A DNA stretch of 64,000 nucleotides from Viscum album (taxonomy: Eukaryota > Streptophyta > Magnoliopsida > Santalales > Viscaceae). Location: NCBI GenBank assembly GCA_963277665.1, contig OY728152.1, forward strand, positions 1,189,422,357 to 1,189,486,356. The letters are read 5' to 3'. How positions within the stretch are numbered: the first letter of the stretch is position 1; each line of letters begins with the position of its first letter. Positions 49,881 to 60,777 of this stretch are shown one piece after another. The notes below the pieces were generated by a model. It ran no database searches and was not told the DNA's origin. It saw only the letters and a program-made list of their open reading frames with translations. The position numbers were made by a program, and so were the translations under genes.

Positions 49881-52350
49881 AATGTATATTGGGGAATATG
49901 AGGACTCCCAGAGTTATTATCCCGTTAACCATACCCATTTAGATATTTAAAAAACACTTGAAGTGCTAAAAGGAAGAAGAATCACCAAAAGGTAAAATGC
50001 TATAGAACATTATGGTGAGTTCATACTATTGGTGAAGTTAATCCAATACTTGATTTTTCCGATGAAAGGGAACTTTATTATATTTAGGAATCAATATTTA
50101 TGTCTTTTGTATGTGATGAGAAATGGATTATAGATAAGACTTCCTAAATATATTATTTGGAACATGGAAGAGATATGTAAAACCTCTTTAGGTTTTACCT
50201 CTTTACTATACCCCATGTTTATTTCATCACTAATAGAGTACAAATTAAATGTTTCTATAGGGGAGGAAAATTACATTTCACATGGGGGTTTCTATCACAA
50301 TCATAAAATTATAATGAATCGAAGGTGAATTGGAATCCTTATAGAAAATCTTGGGTAGCTGATAATGAATAGATTTATATGAAATATAATCCTATTAAAG
50401 TACCTAAAATTCCAAATGATATATCTGATCCATATTTGGAACCTGATGAATTAGTTGCATACTCTTCTCGATAAAGTGAAGAAATTGCATATGTTGATTT
50501 AAATAAAGAATCCATGTGGGATTGTGAATAAGAGAGAAGTCCTTCTCTTATTACTACCAGGTCACAGATTTTATCTTTTGGACCTCAAGGATCTACTAAG
50601 TCTCTTCCATCTAATGAGGAATATTTAAGTTCTGATAAGTTTCTAGATACTAATTTTTCTCTTAACACTTTATTTAAGGAATCATATTTTGATTTTGATG
50701 ATGATTTTGAATAATTTTAATCAATTTTTTTAATATGGTTTTAAGAGTCTCTAAGGACATTTCTATGAGTCCAAAAATTAGAATTTCCCCTAAGGAATGA
50801 GAATAAAGGAGTGTCATCTCAGAGGGAGCAGTCCCCTAGATCTAAATTATTGGGAATTATCTATTCTAATTATGAGAGTGGTGATTCTAATGATGATCCT
50901 AATGGAGGTAGACCACATGATCAAGTTAGACCTTTAATACTAATTATTCTAATAGATCCTAAAGTCTCTTTGGTTAATCAAATTAATCAATAATAAATAA
51001 TTGAGGTTGCTCCTTCTATATCTACATTAGTTGAAGGTAACATAAATTTATTTGTTAAACAATTGTTTGATAAGGTTTTTATTACTATACATATTAATGA
51101 TGTTGAGTATTTTATTAATTGTGATAAGATAATACCTATTGTATCAAATCACAATAAACTTATTGAAGATATTGTGGCAGAAATTTCTACGAGATCTAAG
51201 GTTGAATCTCTTATTGTAGACCTTGTATTGATTAGAGATGTACCAGGAGGTAGGCATCCTACACCAGAACTATCTAAATCTACTCATATTCCATATTTCT
51301 ATTTTGGTTCAAGGGAATACTTCATTAAATTCATGGATTATCTAGTATATATTTGAAGGTAATATTTTTTATCTTAGGATTTTATGGTGAAATTTATAGA
51401 AAATAAGAGATATTTATGATTGTATATTATGTTTTTTCTCACCTCTAACCCAAATTTTTCTTAAAATTTAATCAAATGAAAAAGGAAATTGAATACTTAA
51501 GAGGAAATTTTGGATTATTATAGGATGATATTCTTGATATTATGCATAAACTTGATGCAATTTACCAAAACTCAATGCTTCAAGAATACTCTTCCATTAT
51601 TATTATGACTTCTTCCCATACTTCTCTTACTATCATAGATCTGATTTATTAATACATCATTAGAAACCTAGTAATGGAATAATTAAAAAAACTTTATAAT
51701 ATTTTTCAACTTCTTGTGAGGTCATACTTTCAATCATAAAAATCAATTTGAGAGGATCTCTAATTTGTTAAAGTTTGGTGCACAATAAACCCTCAAGGAT
51801 AAAGAGGTGATTAAGAAATCCATAAAGTTTTATTTATATCAAATCTTCACCAAAACGTACTTAAAATGACTCTTTTGATATTTTCCAACTAATATTTTAA
51901 TTACTCTATTGACTCAATCATTCAATACTCAAGTAAAACAAATCCAATATATATATCCTATTATGAATATCTTTCTCAAGGAAAAGACTCAATTATGGAA
52001 CATCATGGAACATGGATCACATGCTTTGAAGTGGTTTTCCTAGATTATATAACCCTTTATCTACTCTTCTCACACAACCATTATAGCACCTCCAGTAGTA
52101 CCTCTTCTCTCTGGTTCTTCTTCTAGTTCCATTGCTTCTACCTCCATTTATAATTCTACACCACCTTTTGGACTTATCCCGGTCCAAGTCATCCAACATA
52201 TTAGACCTGTCACTAAAGGCATTGTAATTTCATACTCTTCTTATTCTCAACTCAGACCTCCATATAAACCATTTTCTAACCTATCTTTTTGAAATTAAAA
52301 AGATCTTATTTACCCAAACTCCATGAGGAAATATAATTTTTATTGGAGTG
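49880..52350 (+). pseudogene. Extra 3' coding region of the copia element, envelope-like position
   Basis: Between RNase H and the PPT, plus-strand frames stay open in long stretches: RLPKYIIWNMEEICKT plus LLYPMFISSLIEYKLNVSIG (about 50,120-50,260); an acidic Ser-rich stretch at 50,398-50,714 with two stops, ending DFDDDFE; 50,811-50,993; 51,063-51,356; a heptad-like EIEYLRGNFGLL stretch (about 51,487) and DILDIMHKLDAIYQN; and a Ser/Pro-rich APPVVPLLSGSSSSSIASTS (about 52,086). Together they suggest one former protein of roughly 700-800 residues. SIRE/Maximus elements may carry an envelope-like ORF here with a C-terminal coiled coil, but I cannot show homology. Function unknown. Confidence 0.5.
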
Positions 52351-52621
52351 ACTGATAGGCAGATTTTTTGTCTTGGTATTATAATCGTGTATCTATATTT
52401 TGTCTTTTATCTAATAATAGTTATTCTATCTTTAAATTTATGTAATTTTTATCTAATTTTATTTTCCTATTAGTAATTTATTATATTCTATACTTTTGAA
52501 TTTATTTTGATGATAATAAAAGGGGTATAAAAAGGATAATTCATATAATACCTTAGTTTATTTGAACTCAACCATTAAGCTTATATTTATTTAAACTATT
52601 TCTAGCATGATTTGTGTCCAT

Positions 52622-52632
52622 AAAAAGGATAG
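52622..52632 (+). promoter_or_regulatory. Ty1/copia polypurine tract (short)
   Basis: AAAAAGGAT followed by the 3' LTR start. Weak but in the right place. Confidence 0.5.
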
Positions 52633-54344
52633 AGATGGATTATTCTAGTAATTTATTTTTTTAATGATCCCAAATAATATTTATTAGGATTCTAATAAAT
52701 TTATTATTTTAGGTTAGTATTTGGGAAAAAATATGAAAATTGGATAAGTCTTAAACTAACTACACATTATGAGACAACTAACCGCATGAATAATAAACCT
52801 ATCACATGGAGAAGTCCAACTAACCACATGAAAAAACAAGTAATCAGGTTCCATATGAGTGAAATTTCTAAAAATAATCAACTTACCACATGAATACTTC
52901 AACCTATAATGAAACCTGGGAAATTTTTCCAATAGTTGGACCTACCACACAAATACATCTAACTACCGTAAGAAGAAACTTCAAGATAAAACACCTATTA
53001 ATATAACACATAAAAAATTTAGTGATGTATTCAATTGAATTAATGAAGGATTCAACCAAAAATGTGGAGGATTTAACTGACCACATGAAGGATTCAATAT
53101 ACCACATGAAGGATTCAACTGACCACATAAAGAACCCAACCACCCATATGAAGATATCATCCTACAAAAAAATCTACTAACCACATGATATTATGGTCAA
53201 AAAAATATGAGAAAACAAGATGTCATGTATAATAATTTAATTGGCCATGTCTAATTCAAATATTAAATAATTATTAAATTCTAATGACTATTTTGAAGTA
53301 TTTAATGAAAGTAAAATAATTTAAGTTGTCTAACATATCAGATGATCAGTTTGATGATTTAATTATTATTATTCTTTATTGGATAATCAAAAAGGAGATT
53401 ATTTATTTCATAAGATAGTGGATCCACATAAATAAGTAGATCCATACATGTGTTGGATCTTATGTGCTTCTAAATCCTTCATCCATAATACTCTCTTTTT
53501 CTATGTATCCCTACAAACTATGAGAAAAATCAGATTTCTTATTCCATTTAATTTCATTAAATCTAAAGGACTACAATAATGATAAGAGAACCATTATGAT
53601 TAACTGAATTCAATCAGTTATAAATAAGTATTGAAATCCATTGATCTTTCTACCTCTCTATTTACACTTTACCATTTGTGTTGTTCTTATAAATTTTTTC
53701 ATAACTATTAACACACTCCTATGCTATATTAAAGATTAATCTGATACTCTATCCCTTATATCTCTCTATTATTTATCCCTTAAATAACTATAGAGGAGAC
53801 TCGTTATATCCTTAACTACCTTTTGTGAAGTTGTTCTTATAGAACCGGATCCAATTTGTGGATTATTTTATTATTTAATAAACTTGTTTGGAAGTGGTTT
53901 ACTATCAAGTAGAGAGTATTATATTCCATCTTGCAACTAAACCTATTGTTTTTTAATTTCCATTTTGTTTTTTATTTTCTTACTTACCCTTATTATCTGT
54001 TCGAATCAAACTATTTATCATTATTCTATTTTTCACTAAATTATTTTCAAAACTATATTTTTATAAATTATAAATCTAATAGTTATCATTTATATATGAT
54101 ATAAATATATTTCTTTATATGTGTAAAGTGATTTAAAATTTTGATGTAGTCTTAAATTATTTTAATTAGATTTTTTTCAATTCATAGAGAAAGTATTTTA
54201 AAGTTTCAAATTATATAAACATATTTTATTTTATAATTGGGTTGTATAATTTAAACTGGGTGATTTTAAATATCCATATTTTTTAAATAGAAAATTTTAA
54301 ATTCTCAATTCACCCCGCTCTTAATAGATTCACTCTAACAATCA
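52633..54344 (+). repeat. Ty1/copia 3' LTR (1,712 bp)
   Basis: Homologous to the 5' LTR from 'TTCTAGTAATTTAT' to 'GATTCACTCTAACAATCA'. The first base pair is mutated (AG for TG). The minus-strand frames here (53,143-52,904 and 53,184-52,981) are by-products of the 21-bp repeat. Confidence 0.92.
53030..53165. repeat. 21-bp minisatellite in copia 3' LTR
   Basis: Six units related to GAAGGATTCAACTGACCACAT (53,107 onward), more regular than in the 5' LTR. Confidence 0.88.
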
Positions 54345-55060
54345 CTTCTAGGGAAGGTTTTCACCAAATCTAGTGTGTACCCTTAGGCGACTCCAGTACT
54401 ATTTTCTTAGAAGGAAGATGGGAGTTTGAGGTTATGCATTTATTATTGATACTTGAATTTGGTGATGATAAAAAATAAGTATCCCTTGTCAAAGATAGAT
54501 GACCTATTCATCTATATTAAAGGAACTAGATGGTTCTCAAAGATTGATCTCAGTTCCAGCTACCACTAATTGGGGGTTCACAAAGAGTATATTTCAAAGA
54601 TTCAATTCTTATGATGTAATCGGCATTATGAGTTCTTATTGATTCCCTTTGTTTTAACCAATTCCCCTGATGTCTTTGTGGATATTTTTAACCAGATATT
54701 CTAGTTATTCTTGGATCATTTTATTATTTTATCTATTAATGATATTCTCATTTACACTATGATAGAGGATGATCACACTAAGTACTTGATAATGATTCCA
54801 GATTTACTCTAGGAGAACCAGTTATATGGTAAGCTCTCAAAGTATTATTTCTATATTAGATTGGTACACATTCTATTGAATTTAATTTTAGATCTTGGTG
54901 TGGTCATGGATCCAGTAAAGATTGATGTGGTGTTAGCATGGGAGACACCCAAGGGTGTGTCAGAGTTGTGAGGTTTCCTCGGATTGGCAGGGTACTATCA
55001 GATGTTTGTGTCATGTTTTTCCAACATTTTTTCCCCTTTTACTACCTTAACATGAAAAGG
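54345..55060 (+). pseudogene. Reverse transcriptase, chromodomain Ty3/gypsy (part 2)
   Basis: Continues the RT cut at 42,287. After the target duplication, frames read [25 protein letters not shown] (about 54,520-54,560), a stop for the expected Gln, RHYEFLLIPFVLTNSPDVFV (about 54,623-54,680), SINDILIYT (54,732 onward), KLSKYYF, LGVVMDPVKIDVVLAWE (about 54,896-54,945) and GFLGLAGYYQMFV. These are all the later chromovirus RT blocks. The catalytic YIDD is changed to SIND. The split across the copia element is direct evidence of nesting. Confidence 0.9.
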
Positions 55061-55600
55061 GTAGTTGTTTACTTGGACTGAGTACTGTTATAAATCCTTC
55101 TATAAGTTTAGGCAGATACAAAACATAGAGCTATAAGAAGTGGTCTTCTCCAAAAAGATATGGAAGAATTATCTTCGGGGTGAGTGTTTTGTGGTTAACT
55201 CATACCCCCAGAGTGTCAGGTGCATCATTTTCCATACAGATCTCAACATGATATAGAGACATTGGTTGGAGTTCCTAATGTAATACAACTTTGAGAAATT
55301 CCATACTCTAGGGAAGGGGAAAATGGTGGAAGATTACCTTAGCAAAAAATACCAATCTTTTTTTGTGGAGGAGTCATTAGAGTAGTTAGACTCTTTTTTG
55401 TTGGACCTAATGGTTGGGAGAGAGATAGATTATCACCATCTGATGGTAGTGACTCCATCGTTTATCCAGTATGTGAGAGAGTCTCATTTGGTAGACATTG
55501 ATTATGAAGTTCTATGGAACTAGATAACTTTAAGAGATACACTGGATGTATTTTCTAAAGTTAGGGAGAACATCATCCTTTTATAAGTATGGATAGTGGC
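55061..55600 (+). pseudogene. RNase H / tether of chromodomain Ty3/gypsy, with internal deletion
   Basis: Starts FTWTEYCYKSFYKFRQI (about 55,075-55,125), where the RNase H entry ('F-WT--C--SF--LK') is expected, but jumps at once to EVVFSKKIWKNYLRGECFVV (about 55,138-55,195), which is the end of the domain. About 50 central codons, including the 'YSDAS-LGLG-VL' strand and its active-site Asp, are missing. Downstream, KFHTLGKGKMVEDYLSKK gives the 'HPGKAN-VADALSRK' end. Integrase follows. Confidence 0.82.
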
Positions 55601-56420
55601 TTTGATCGCATTTCATAAGGTGGTTCTGAGGAAGTTCCATTCCTCTCCCTTTGAGGTATATATTAGGGTGAAAAATATATACCATGGCCTTTATTGGTAG
55701 TCATAGAGGGTATTTATGAGGCAGAATGTTGTCGTGTTTGTTTCTCGATACCTCACATGTCAGTTGCTTAAGGTATAATATCATATTCTAGTAGGCTTGA
55801 CTCAAAATATTAAGATCTCATAGTGGAAGTGGGATGGCATATTGATGGATTTTTAAGAAAGGTATTCTATGGATAGTGAATATCCATGATACTGTGTGGG
55901 TGGTTTTTAATCATCTTACAAAGTTATCCCCTTTCTTTCCATCTGGGTGTAGAATTTAGGGGACAGTTTATAGTGCTTTTATATATGGGAAATTTTCCAA
56001 CTCTATGGGGTACACTCAAAGATTGTCAGTGATTTTGATGCTTGGTTAATGTAATGGTTGGGGAGAGTTTTGCAAGAGGATTTTGGTACCTAGTTACGGA
56101 TAAGCATGGTATTTCACCCCCAGAAAAATGGTCATACAGAATGAACCGTCTAGGTTTTAGGGGATATGTTTAAATTCTACGTGATATACTTCAATCAAAT
56201 TTGGGAGGATCACTTTACATTGGCAGAGTTCTCTTATAATAATAATAATCACTCTACTATCAGCATAGAACCACTCTAAGCTTTGAATGGGGGACCCATC
56301 AAGTAACCCTTGTGCTGGAAAGAGTAGGTGATTCATCTCTTATGGTACTAAAGTTGGGGTATTCAATGATAAAGAAAGTCCAAGTAATCTACTAGTGAAT
56401 GAATATTGCTCAGATTCAGC
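55601..56420 (+). pseudogene. Integrase of chromodomain Ty3/gypsy
   Basis: Zinc-binding end: VVVFVSRYLTCQLLKV (about 55,729-55,775), with the first Cys of C--C replaced. Core: KWDGILMDF (about 55,825-55,850), VWVVFNHLTKLSPFLS (about 55,898-55,945), KIVSDFDAWLM (about 56,019-56,050), FGT*LRISMVFHPQKNGHTE (about 56,084-56,140), LGDMFKFYVIYFNQIWEDHF and LAEFSYNNNNHSTI. First and second catalytic Asp and the final Glu (in NGHTE) are present. A stop replaces the Arg expected right after that Glu. Confidence 0.9.
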
Positions 56421-56559
56421 ATAAATATTATGTAGAACTATTTCGTAGACCCCGGTATTTTAAGAAGGGAGGTCATGTGTTCCTAAAGGATGCTCTATTA
56501 TGAGGTTTTTGGAGGTTTCTCTAGGATAGAAATATTTCCTTGAGGTTCATCTAGAAATT

Positions 56560-56912
56560 ATAGGTCCTATATAAGGTTGGAGATGTTTTTTATCACCTAG
56601 ACTTACCCTGAAAGTTATATCAGGTGAATAATGTCTTCTATGTGTCACATATGAGGATATACAATCATGGATAATCACATTATATTAACAAGATAAATTT
56701 ATACATAGAGGATAGATCCACCTTTTTAGAGTACCCAGTGTCCATTGAGGATTGGCAGTAGTGGATCCTTAATGAGTAATACATCCAACTGGTGTGAGTT
56801 CCTTGGTGGTATGGGAACCTCCAATAGATTTGATGGGTGCATGAAATCCAGATGTGGGATTAGTAACCACACCTTTTTATATAGGTTTTTTCTTTTTGGG
56901 AAAAAATACACG
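56560..56912 (+). pseudogene. Integrase C-terminal and chromodomain-like end
   Basis: Reads KVGDVFYHLDLP, VNNVFYVSHMRIYNHG (about 56,625-56,675), FLEYPVSIEDW (about 56,724-56,757) and YIQLV-VPWWYGNL with WVHEIQMW (to about 56,865). This follows the usual order of GPY/F-type linker and chromodomain in Tekay/Del elements ('KPV-IL-----LR----P-VKV-W-----EEATWE-E--M'). The chromodomain would direct insertion through histone binding. Decayed but well ordered. Confidence 0.75.
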
Positions 56913-56925
56913 ATGGTGAGGAGAC
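56913..56925 (+). promoter_or_regulatory. Polypurine tract of chromodomain element
   Basis: ATGGTGAGGAGAC directly before the LTR start TGTAAAAATCC. Confidence 0.65.
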
Positions 56926-58032
56926 TGTAAAAATCCATTTTTGATATTTGGACCCTTTGGATATTCCTATATATATAACTAGGTTTTTATTTGAATTTGG
57001 CACAATGTTACGGGTGTCACAGGACCCTAGAATTGATATATTAAAAATATAAAATATGTAAAACCACACATGCACATATATTTATAAATAATGATTTTCC
57101 TATGGATTAAAGGCCCTAATGGAAAATTTATAACCACCATTGATTTCAAAACATGGGTTTTTCCCTAGGCATGACATAATTGTTTTATGCATCATGTTTC
57201 GAGTCGATGTGAAATCACTGGATAATGCGTTAAGTTAATTAAATAATAAATTTATTTAATTTATTTAATTTATTTAATTTATTTAATTTGTTTAATTTGT
57301 TTAATTTATTTAATTTATTTAATTTGTTTAATTTACTTAATTTATTTAATATTTAACCTAGCCTAAGTGTCTATTTAAAATTCATTATGGGCAATCTCTA
57401 GGGTTAACCACATAACCTAGGGATATTAAAATTCAGAGGAGAGGTCAACATGGGTGAACTTTGATGATTGAATGAATGGGGATTGGGTATTAATGATCAT
57501 ATTATAATGGGATTCTTCATCAATGATATATTTCCTAGATATTTCAAATGATTATGACACATAATCATTATTCATAATTGATTGATTCAATCACCATATA
57601 GGATTTTTTTTATTTTTTTATTTTTCTTACCTATTGTTATTTATTTCTAGAATGGATTAATTTATCTATAATGGATATAAATATATCCATGTATTCACAT
57701 GATTCGGTAAATTTATAGTTTAGATTTATTTATTTTTTGATGATTAATTTTTATCTGTTCTTCAATTTATTTTATAATTTTCATTGTATGAATCTGTGTT
57801 AATCAACAGTGATATTCACTTTGATGTTTCTTTGGTTTTCTCCTACTATTATTCACATCCTTCACTATCAACCATATTCAGAGTGGTTTTTCATCTATTT
57901 ATAGTCTAATTCAAATTGAAATTGAACCCTAGTATTTTTATTAATTTATATACGGATGAATGTGACGATCATGATGCCTGGATATTCAAGAAAAGTTGGT
58001 GGAAAGTAGATCTAAAGACAAAACGAATTCAG
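56926..58032 (+). repeat. 3' LTR of chromodomain element, truncated
   Basis: Matches 26,192-27,305. After about 57,960 similarity weakens and I lose it near 58,032. If the 5' LTR is about 2.7 kb, roughly 1.6 kb is missing here or displaced. Confidence 0.78.
57249..57350. repeat. TTTATTTAAT-type short repeat expansion
   Basis: About ten units of a 10-bp repeat (TTTAATTTAT with G or C variants). The matching place in the 5' LTR (about 26,515-26,540) has only two units. Confidence 0.93.
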
Positions 58033-60300
58033 TGTAATGAACCAAAATTTTACAAATGAAATTACATTTTAAATGAATAACTGACTTATTAAGTAGTTTA
58101 TTTCTATAAAACACATGCACTATATTTCAATTTTCACTTTGGACTATTATAAAATAAAGTAATAGTTTTTCTCTCAAATATAAAAGACCATTAAGTATCA
58201 TAACCATTTATAATATAGTTGTTCTACAGTGACCATTAAGACTAGAATATATTAAGGGCTATGATAAAATCTAATTAAAATAGAATAAATAACCAATTAC
58301 ATCAACTATTAGGATCATTCCCCCCATGAAACCCATTTATCGGATCTTCTAGGGGATATGGAATCATGGGGATTCATGCTTGACCAATTTGAAGCCAAAA
58401 TTCAATAACTAAAACATGAGAAAAATAATTTACTAGATAAGTTCAAGATTATCAAGATCATAGATGAAATCATTTTCACTGAACCATCCCATGAAGGTAC
58501 AATAACCATACACCTTACCCTTAGGGCATACACCGGTGTAATAAGGAGTTATGTATATAGACCCTAACAGTATGAATTTTTATATTTTAATTTTGATAAT
58601 ATAATTATTATATTTATCCCTTTTCATTATTAATTTATTTATAAACATGATTATATAATGATTTGGATAAAAATTATATTTCTATATGAAGAAATTGAAA
58701 TTTTGTTTTTTGGAAATATAAAATTTCAATTAATACACCATTTTTAGTAAATTCAAGAATTTTTGGAAATAAATGTTATTTTCATTAAATATTATTAGTA
58801 AATAATATTTAATTTAATATAAATGATAATGATAGAGCAATTTTTTTCATTATTTTTCATATTTATATTAATTATTTAATCCCCACTAATTTACTAATTT
58901 GATCTAAATTGAATCATTTTTTAATTTTAGTGATTTTTTTAGCTTAAATGTGAAAATTTATTAATTTTTGAATTTTAACTATTTTCATACTCTTCATTAT
59001 TTCGAGCAAAAAAATTTAATATTGATCCAAATTGAGGAATTATTTTTTGGGCTTTATTTTTTCATGGAATTCAACTTATCTAATTGGAAAAACTCCTAAC
59101 TCAAATTTCATGGGGCCTAAATAAATCAGTCGATGTAGAAAATCCTTTTGTCTCAGAAAATTGACCACTCTCTGATAAATAAAGTGTATATCAGGATACA
59201 TGTATCCAAATGAGTTTATTATAGTTATATATGAAAGAGGAACTGAATATTCCTTTTAAAAATAAATTTTATGGAAAACTTCTCTCATTAAGTTATTATA
59301 TTCACACATAAAAGTAGGGGAATATAAAAATTCTCGTCAACTAAAAAAAGAGATATTTGGTCATTCGTGTATAAATTCTATTATACAAGTCCAAGTAATT
59401 TAATATGTTGAGGTTCAATGGAAAAAATTTTGAATAACTCCTAAGAATGCCTCTTATTGGCCTCCAAGGGTGACTAAATCAAGAAACCTTTTATGGACAT
59501 AAATTGGAAAATAGATTTTCCACCCCTCTCCATTATATATTTTCATATACACTTCTTTCCAAGGGTTTTACTAGAGATATAAAGGAAATGGATCTACTAT
59601 AAAGGTTTATAATGATTTTATGATTCTATATTGGAAAGAAATTAATGGTGAATAATGGACCTACTCAAGTGTTGTGAGGTTAAGCACCAAGTGGTTGTAG
59701 ACAGCGGCAACTGAAGGACATTATCTTCTTATTTTTATTCTTCATGTATAATCTCTTTTTAATTTCCATTGAACTTATATTTTCAAATGAAATTGGTCAT
59801 TTTATTTATTGAATTCATTTTAAACTAATTTATTTTGTATGGTTTTCCTATCTATGGAGTAAAATAATTTATTTCAATATTTAAATTTATTTGGTGAGGT
59901 TTGTCATTGAGCATAGTGATTTTGTCTAGGTTTCATTACTTTGAGGTATTCAAGTGGTTGAATCATTCTATAGAAGGAACAATAAAATAATCAAGGTCTT
60001 GATATTATGCCCATAAAAACTTGTGTATTCATGTGGATGTATTTGGAAGGGTATTGAAAAATTAAATTGAGAGATTTTTTAAATAAGTGGGGGTGTCCAA
60101 GAGGTCTAAGATTTACCCCAACTACTATTACAACTCTGGTTTCAAAACCCTTTTTTTAGCCAAATTTCTATTTTAATTTTTAATTTTATTTCACTTTATT
60201 TTATAATTATTTTCTATGTTAGAAATTTCAACAAAATCCTCAAATATTTATACTTGTAAAAACAAAGAAAAAGTGACAGTTTTGTAACTCAAATGTAGAG
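58033..60300. other. AT-rich unassigned segment
   Basis: It begins TGTAATGAACC and ATTACA occurs at 60,127-60,132, which could be ends of a 2.1-kb solo LTR, but the flanks (TTCAG, ACTCT) do not form a target duplication. One coding-like fragment lies at 58,360-58,565. Otherwise I see nothing. Confidence 0.4.
58360..58565 (+). pseudogene. Unrecognised coding-like fragment
   Basis: One frame reads GFMLDQFEAKIQ, one stop, LKHEKNNLLDKFKIIKIIDE then IIFTEPSHEGTITIHLTLRA and YTGVIRSYVYRP. The first part has coiled-coil-like heptads; the second looks like ordinary protein, not AT-driven noise. I do not recognise a family. The stop (TAA) could be a decayed Gln. It may be a remnant of a retrotransposon Gag or of a captured host exon. 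Confidence 0.35.
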
Positions 60301-60352
60301 AGCGTGTTTTTTCCTTTAAGACTTTGGAAAATTTCTACATATGTTTCCAGAG

Positions 60353-60760
60353 CTAGGCGCGAAGACGGCGTGCGATTCCGAGGCCCGGTGCTCCTCAAAT
60401 AAATTTTATAAAAATATTATGTTTTTTATACTATGCACGTAGAAGAGTTGTGTTTTCTCCTAAACGGTAGCTCGAATTTAAAATATGAGGGCACAGTTGC
60501 ATCCGGAGCGTGCCGTTTACCCTAGGCGGGGTGTAAAAGTTGCAAGCGCGGGCATGCTGTGAGAGATTTCTCCCAGGGAAATATCGTCATTTTAAATTAA
60601 CGACTTAGTGATTTTTTTATCAATGGAGTTCTTTTCAAATAACTTTCGAATGAATCCTCGGAATGGAAATCTGAGACTTCCGTTGAGTTTTAAATGGGGC
60701 GTTTTTTCTAGGCGCGACATAAAATGATAGAGCGCCGTGGATTCGGATTCTGCGCTAAGT
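60353..60760 (+). repeat. CTAGGCG-type repeats upstream of the TATA box
   Basis: CTAGGCGCGAAGACGGCGTG (60,353), CTAGGCGGGGTGTAAAAG (60,522) and CTAGGCGCGACATAAAATG (60,708) head three degenerate units, 169 and 186 bp apart, with related text before each ('ccgttgagttttaaatgggg', 'gcgtgccgtttacc'). Confidence 0.6.
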
Positions 60761-60777
60761 GGGATCCCTATAAATAG

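Larger units (their letters stand above)
42288..54344 (+). mobile_element. SIRE/Maximus-type Ty1/copia element, about 12.06 kb
   Basis: Two LTRs of about 1.7 kb flank gag, protease, integrase, RT and RNase H in copia order (integrase before RT), plus about 3 kb between RNase H and the 3' LTR. PBS, PPT and a near-perfect 5-bp target duplication are present. The large size, long LTRs and the long 3' extension with coding-like fragments are features of the SIRE/Maximus lineage, some of which carry an envelope-like ORF there. All genes are broken. It sits in the RT gene of the chromodomain element and so is younger than that. Confidence 0.9.
26192..58032 (+). mobile_element. Chromodomain (Tekay/Del-type) Ty3/gypsy element, split by two insertions
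   Basis: The plus-strand element has LTR-like sequence at 26,192-27,305 repeated at 56,926-58,032, a PBS at 40,050, and gag, protease, RT, RNase H, integrase and a chromodomain-like end in order. It is interrupted by E2 (27,306-38,420) inside the 5' LTR and by a Ty1/copia element (42,288-54,344) inside RT. Removing both leaves about 8.7 kb. Integrase follows RNase H and a chromodomain-like block follows integrase, which defines chromoviruses; length and LTR size suit Tekay/Del. Many stops, so inactive. The 3' LTR seems cut short at about 58,032. Confidence 0.85.

Noticed and set aside
52904..53184. Minus-strand frames with a repeated SFMWSVE-type peptide
   Set aside because: The peptide repeat is the translation of the 21-bp minisatellite inside the copia LTR.
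56726..57075. Minus-strand frames opposite the chromodomain region
   Set aside because: They are shadows of the plus-strand integrase/chromodomain and the LTR start.
58033..60132. A 2.1-kb solo LTR bounded by TGTAAT and ATTACA
   Set aside because: Flanking 5-mers do not match, there is no second copy in the window, and no promoter or PBS supports it.
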